DNA of 64,000 nt, taken from positions 1-64,000 of the forward strand of contig CAYQUT010000013.1 of NCBI GenBank assembly GCA_964420985.1, in the 5' to 3' direction. Below, one piece after another: positions 60,512 to 64,000 of this stretch. The notes beneath the pieces were generated by a model. It worked only from the letters and a program-made list of their open reading frames with translations, was not told where the DNA came from and ran no database searches. Both the position numbers and the translations under genes were made by a program. Origin of the DNA: CAMCTV01 sp964420985. Lineage in GTDB: Bacteria; Bacteroidota; Bacteroidia; Flavobacteriales_D; Sanyastnellaceae. Positions within the stretch are counted from its first letter, which is position 1. The number at the start of each line of letters is the position of its first letter.

Positions 60512-61825
60512 ATGAATATTGCGGTGGTAGGAACGGGTTATGTTGGACTTGTAACTGGTACTTGTTTTGCCGAAACGGGAAACAAAGTCATTTGTGTGGA
60601 CATCAACGAGGACAAGGTAAATGCCATGAAGGCCGGAAAGATTCCCATTTACGAGCCCCATTTGGATGTTTTGTTTGAGCGCAATATTCGTGAAGGTCGT
60701 TTAAAATTCACTACGAATTTGAACGAAGCTGTTGAACAAGCGCAAATCATTTTCTTGGCTCTGCCCACACCTCCTGGAGAGGATGGAAGTGCCGATTTAA
60801 GTTATGTGCTAAAAGTGGCTGACGATTTGGGTTGGATCATCAAAGATTACAAAGTCATTGTGGACAAATCAACCGTACCCGTGGGAACAGCAGAAAAAGT
60901 AAGAGAAGCCGTGGCACGCAAAGCGCAAGTTCCTTTTGATATCGTGAGCAATCCAGAGTTTTTGAGAGAAGGGTTTGCAGTGGATGATTTTATGAAACCC
61001 GATCGTGTGGTGGTAGGAACATCAAGTGATCGCGCCAAGAAAGTAATGGATGAGTTGTACAAGCCTTTCATTCGTCAAGGAAATCCACTCATCTTCATGG
61101 ATGAGCGCAGCGCTGAACTGACCAAGTATGCGGCCAATGCCTTTTTGGCCACAAAGATTTCTTTCATGAATGAGATTGCCAATTTTTGTGAGAAGGTGGG
61201 TGCTGATGTAGATATGGTGCGCTTGGGTATTGGCACTGATGAACGCATCGGTAAAAGATTTTTATTTCCTGGTATCGGTTACGGCGGATCATGCTTTCCC
61301 AAAGATGTGCAGGCCTTGGCCAAAAGCGGGGTTGAAAATGGGTATGAGTTTCGCATTCTAAAAAGTGTCATGAAAGTCAATGACCGTCAAAAGACAACAT
61401 TGCTTTCTCCCATCATGGATCACTTTGGGCAACAGTTGACCAAAAAGAAAATTGCGATTTGGGGATTGGCCTTTAAACCTGACACGGATGATATCCGTGA
61501 GGCACCAGCACTCTATATGATTGAGCACCTTTTGGAGGCCGGAGCAGACATCATTGCCTATGACCCAGAGGCCATGGAAAATGTACAAAAGCAAAAAAAC
61601 TATCCCATTCAATATTCGCAGGATCAATATTCTTTGTTGGAAGATGCCGATGCACTTTTGATTTGCACCGAGTGGGGAATGTTTAGGAATCCTGATTTTG
61701 AATTGATGAAAAAGTCAATGAAATCACCCGTCATATTTGATGGTCGCAATTTGTATGAGGTAGGAAAAATGAAGGAAACCGGTTGGAATTATTATAGCAT
61801 CGGTCGTCAAGCAATACAACAATAA
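60512..61825 (+). CDS. ugd: UDP-glucose 6-dehydrogenase
   Basis: A 437-residue NAD-dependent enzyme: IAVVGTGYVGLVTGTCFAE (dinucleotide loop), PTPPGEDGSADLSYV, NPEFLREGFAVDDFMKPDRVVVG, and the catalytic Cys261 in GYGGSCFPKDVQAL. It oxidises UDP-glucose to UDP-glucuronate. The next gene, one base later, decarboxylates UDP-glucuronate to UDP-xylose, so the two form a short pathway. First gene of the right-edge operon. Confidence 0.95.
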   Translation: MNIAVVGTGYVGLVTGTCFAETGNKVICVDINEDKVNAMKAGKIPIYEPHLDVLFERNIREGRLKFTTNLNEAVEQAQIIFLALPTPPGEDGSADLSYVLKVADDLGWIIKDYKVIVDKSTVPVGTAEKVREAVARKAQVPFDIVSNPEFLREGFAVDDFMKPDRVVVGTSSDRAKKVMDELYKPFIRQGNPLIFMDERSAELTKYAANAFLATKISFMNEIANFCEKVGADVDMVRLGIGTDERIGKRFLFPGIGYGGSCFPKDVQALAKSGVENGYEFRILKSVMKVNDRQKTTLLSPIMDHFGQQLTKKKIAIWGLAFKPDTDDIREAPALYMIEHLLEAGADIIAYDPEAMENVQKQKNYPIQYSQDQYSLLEDADALLICTEWGMFRNPDFELMKKSMKSPVIFDGRNLYEVGKMKETGWNYYSIGRQAIQQ

Positions 61826-61826
61826 A

Positions 61827-62813
61827 ATGGCTAGAGTACTGATTACAGGGGCTGCCGGCTTCTTGGGTTCGCATTTGTGCGATCGTTTCATCAAAGAGGG
61901 ATTTGATGTTGTTGGAATGGACAATTTAATTACCGGTGATTTGAAAAATATCGCACACCTTTTTCCATTGCCTCAATTTGAATTCTATAACCATGATGTC
62001 TCCAAGTACATCCACGTACCAGGAGAATTGGATTACATACTGCACTTTGCTTCGCCTGCCTCACCCATTGATTATCTCAAAATACCCATTCAAACGTTGA
62101 AAGTAGGATCACTGGGAACGCACAATTGTTTGGGGTTGGCCAAAGAGAAAAAAGCAAGAATCATTGTTGCCAGCACCAGCGAAGTTTACGGCGACCCCCA
62201 TGTTCATCCACAAGTAGAGAGCTATTGGGGAAATGTAAATCCAGTGGGGCCACGCGGTGTATACGATGAAGCCAAACGTTTTCAAGAGGCCATCACCATG
62301 GCCTATCACACCTTTCATGGAGTAGAAACGCGAATTGTCCGAATATTCAACACCTATGGACCAAGAATGCGACTCAATGACGGCCGTGTATTGCCCGCCT
62401 TTATAGGTCAAGCATTACGCGGTGAGGATTTGACCATCTTTGGTGATGGTTCTCAAACCCGCAGTTTCTGTTATGTTGATGATTTGGTGGAAGGCATTTA
62501 CAGATTGTTAATGAGCGATTACGCGCATCCCGTAAATGTTGGAAATCCAGACGAAATTACCATTAAGGATTTTGCAGAGGAAATCATCAAGCTCACCCAA
62601 ACCAACCAAAAGGTGGTATACAAGGAATTGCCGACGGATGACCCCAAGCAACGGAGACCGGATATTACTCTCGCCCGTGAAATTTTGGGTTGGGAACCAA
62701 AAGTGCATCGCAGTGAAGGTTTAAAAATCACTTATGATTATTTCAAAACCTTGTCATTGGATGATTTAAATAAAATAGAACACAAGAACTTTGAACTCTA
62801 CAACCGAAAATAA
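61827..62813 (+). CDS. UDP-glucuronate decarboxylase (UDP-xylose synthase)
   Basis: A 328-residue short-chain dehydrogenase-type enzyme. It has the nucleotide loop ITGAAGFLGSHLCDRF, ASTSEVYGDPHVHPQ, the active-site YDEAKR, and GVETRIVRIFNTYGPRMRLNDGRVLPAFI, the pattern of UXS. It makes UDP-xylose from UDP-glucuronate. The gene lies one base after ugd and overlaps the acetyltransferase start by one base, so the pathway is likely expressed as a unit. Confidence 0.92.
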   Translation: MARVLITGAAGFLGSHLCDRFIKEGFDVVGMDNLITGDLKNIAHLFPLPQFEFYNHDVSKYIHVPGELDYILHFASPASPIDYLKIPIQTLKVGSLGTHNCLGLAKEKKARIIVASTSEVYGDPHVHPQVESYWGNVNPVGPRGVYDEAKRFQEAITMAYHTFHGVETRIVRIFNTYGPRMRLNDGRVLPAFIGQALRGEDLTIFGDGSQTRSFCYVDDLVEGIYRLLMSDYAHPVNVGNPDEITIKDFAEEIIKLTQTNQKVVYKELPTDDPKQRRPDITLAREILGWEPKVHRSEGLKITYDYFKTLSLDDLNKIEHKNFELYNRK

Positions 62814-63385
62814 TGGGATTCTTTGCACATGAAACAGCGGTAATAGATGATGGTTGCTCAATTGGAGAAGGAACCAAAATTTGGCACTTTTCTCACATCA
62901 TGCCCAATTGTACCATAGGTGAACGTTGTAATATTGGACAAAATGTGGTGATAAGCCCAGATGTCATTTTGGGAAACAATGTCAAAGTTCAAAACAACGT
63001 TAGTTTATATACCGGGGTTATTTGTGAAGACGATGTATTTCTTGGTCCTTCATGCGTTTTTACCAATGTCATCAATCCTCGCAGTGCAGTTGTTCGAAAA
63101 GATGAATACCGAAAATCCATCATTCGAAAAGGTGTTTCCATCGGTGCAAACGCTACCATCGTTTGCGGATATGAAATTGGTGAATATGCTTTTATAGGTG
63201 CTGGGGCGGTCATTACCAAGCCTGTAAAGGCCTATGCCTTAATGATTGGCAATCCTGCTCGACACAAAGGATGGATGTCCAAGGCTGGACACAAATTATT
63301 CTTTGATCAAAATGGAATCGCTATTTGCTCAGAGACCCAAGAGAAATACCAATTAGAAAATGAAAATGTAATTTGTTTAGGATAA
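62813..63385 (+). CDS. Hexapeptide-repeat acetyltransferase (WbpD/WlbB-like)
   Basis: A 190-residue left-handed beta-helix acyltransferase. Hexapeptide repeats run from ETAVIDDGCSIGEGTKIWHF through CNIGQNVVISPDVILGNNVKVQNNVSLYTGV to GVSIGANATIVCGYEIGEYAFIGAGAVITKPV. The IWHFSHI block and the NPRSAVVRKDEYR loop match the WbpD/WlbB subgroup, which acetylates UDP-2-acetamido-3-amino-dideoxy-glucuronate using acetyl-CoA. A nucleotide-sugar dehydrogenase follows three bases later, consistent with a route to an N-acetylated amino-uronic acid. Confidence 0.88.
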   Translation: MGFFAHETAVIDDGCSIGEGTKIWHFSHIMPNCTIGERCNIGQNVVISPDVILGNNVKVQNNVSLYTGVICEDDVFLGPSCVFTNVINPRSAVVRKDEYRKSIIRKGVSIGANATIVCGYEIGEYAFIGAGAVITKPVKAYALMIGNPARHKGWMSKAGHKLFFDQNGIAICSETQEKYQLENENVICLG

Positions 63386-63388
63386 AAG

Positions 63389-64000
63389 ATGATATACCAA
63401 GACTTAATTGAAAAGAAAAAAAGCCTTTGTGTAGTTGGACTAGGCTATGTAGGGCTTCCCATTGCCTTAGAATTTGCAAAAAATCTAAAAGTGGTTGGAT
63501 TTGACATCAATCCAGAAAGGGTGAGCATGATGCAAAACAACATTGACCCATCCAATGAATTGCCCAGCTCTGCATTTGAAGGTTGCGACATCACCTTTAC
63601 CCACAAAGTGGAAGATTTGGCGGAAGTGGGTTTCTTTATTGTGGCTGTTCCTACGCCAATCAATAATATGAATCTCCCTGATTTGGGCCCTGTTATCAGT
63701 GCATCAAGAACCGTCGGTAAGGTTCTAAAAAAAGGAGATTATGTGGTGTATGAAAGCACCGTATATCCAGGTTGCACAGAGGATGATTGTGTTCCTGTTT
63801 TAGAGGAAATCAGTGGCCTTAAAATGGGATCAGATTTCAAGGTAGGATATTCCCCTGAACGTATCAATCCAGGTGATAAAGTCAATACTTTGCGCAGTAT
63901 CATCAAAATTGTTTCTGGTTGCGATGAAGAAAGCTTGAATGAAATTGACAAGGTTTATTCTGTTGTTATTGATGCTGGTTTACATAGAGCTGCAAGTATC
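63389..64000 (+). CDS. Nucleotide-sugar dehydrogenase (WbpO/TviB type), cut by window end
   Basis: At least 204 residues are visible: LCVVGLGYVGLPIALEFAKN (dinucleotide loop), VGFDINPERVSMMQNN, VPTPINNMNLPDLGPVISAS, VVYESTVYPGCTEDDCVPVL and VGYSPERINPGDKVNTLRSI. This is the Vi antigen TviB/WbpO group that oxidises UDP-GlcNAc or UDP-GalNAc to the uronic acid. The catalytic cysteine region and C-terminus lie beyond base 64000. It starts three bases after the acetyltransferase gene. Confidence 0.9.
   Translation, partial: MIYQDLIEKKKSLCVVGLGYVGLPIALEFAKNLKVVGFDINPERVSMMQNNIDPSNELPSSAFEGCDITFTHKVEDLAEVGFFIVAVPTPINNMNLPDLGPVISASRTVGKVLKKGDYVVYESTVYPGCTEDDCVPVLEEISGLKMGSDFKVGYSPERINPGDKVNTLRSIIKIVSGCDEESLNEIDKVYSVVIDAGLHRAASI

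Overview
The window comes from a member of the Bacteroidota, most likely a Flavobacteriales-type lineage. Several independent signs agree. Three exported proteins end in type IX secretion (T9SS) sorting domains, and a GldF gliding/secretion ABC permease is present. There is an S46 dipeptidyl peptidase with the DPP11-type arginine, a DUF2851 gene and a PspC miniprotein. Many genes carry the Bacteroidota promoter element TAnnTTTG in front of them. Species cannot be told from the sequence. Genes are packed tightly, with frequent ATGA/TAATG overlaps; the only stretch over 300 bases without a gene is the left edge (36-594), which holds a 35-copy 8-bp GATC-rich tandem repeat and a strong inverted repeat.

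Layout. 595-11.3 kb: a CAP/SCP protein, a DUF1648 protein, a minus-strand trio (SAM-hydrolase-fold protein, ABM monooxygenase, gldF), two T9SS cargo proteins around a tRNA-Ser(GGA), and a giant PNGase F-like protein split by a LamG insertion. 11.4-16.3 kb: YceI, an exported pirin, a Crp/Fnr-type regulator, Hsp15-like hslR and a TonB-dependent receptor. 16.4-22 kb: cytochrome c maturation genes ccmB-C-D-E-F plus a small beta-barrel candidate. 22-25.2 kb: oxyR and a MORN-repeat protein.

25.2-34.1 kb is the most striking region. Ten minus-strand genes, with gaps of at most 20 bases, encode inorganic sulfur handling: TauE/SafE exporter, CstB-like persulfide dioxygenase-rhodanese fusion, single rhodanese, universal stress protein, two half-size YeeE/YedE thiosulfate-transporter-like proteins, TsdA-like thiosulfate dehydrogenase, Tat-exported SoxB-like hydrolase, periplasmic DsrE-family protein and an outer-membrane porin. 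No soxXYZACD genes are nearby. A Crp/Fnr-type palindrome lies upstream of the first gene. The membrane-anchored c-type cytochrome TsdA would depend on the ccm genes in the same window.

34.2-48.2 kb: a proteolysis operon (S8 subtilase, small barrel candidate, DPP11-type S46 peptidase), SRPBCC, smpB, aat, Nudix, an ECF sigma/anti-sigma pair with a TonB-like C-terminus, a two-PDZ exported protein, YigZ, a small unknown gene, a FlaA1/CapD-type sugar dehydratase and a thiolase. 48.4-60.4 kb: an uncharacterised 1492-residue exported protein facing an operon natA-natB-ppx-tamB. 60.5 kb to the right edge: the start of a polysaccharide precursor operon (ugd, uxs, a hexapeptide acetyltransferase and a WbpO/TviB-type dehydrogenase cut by the window end).
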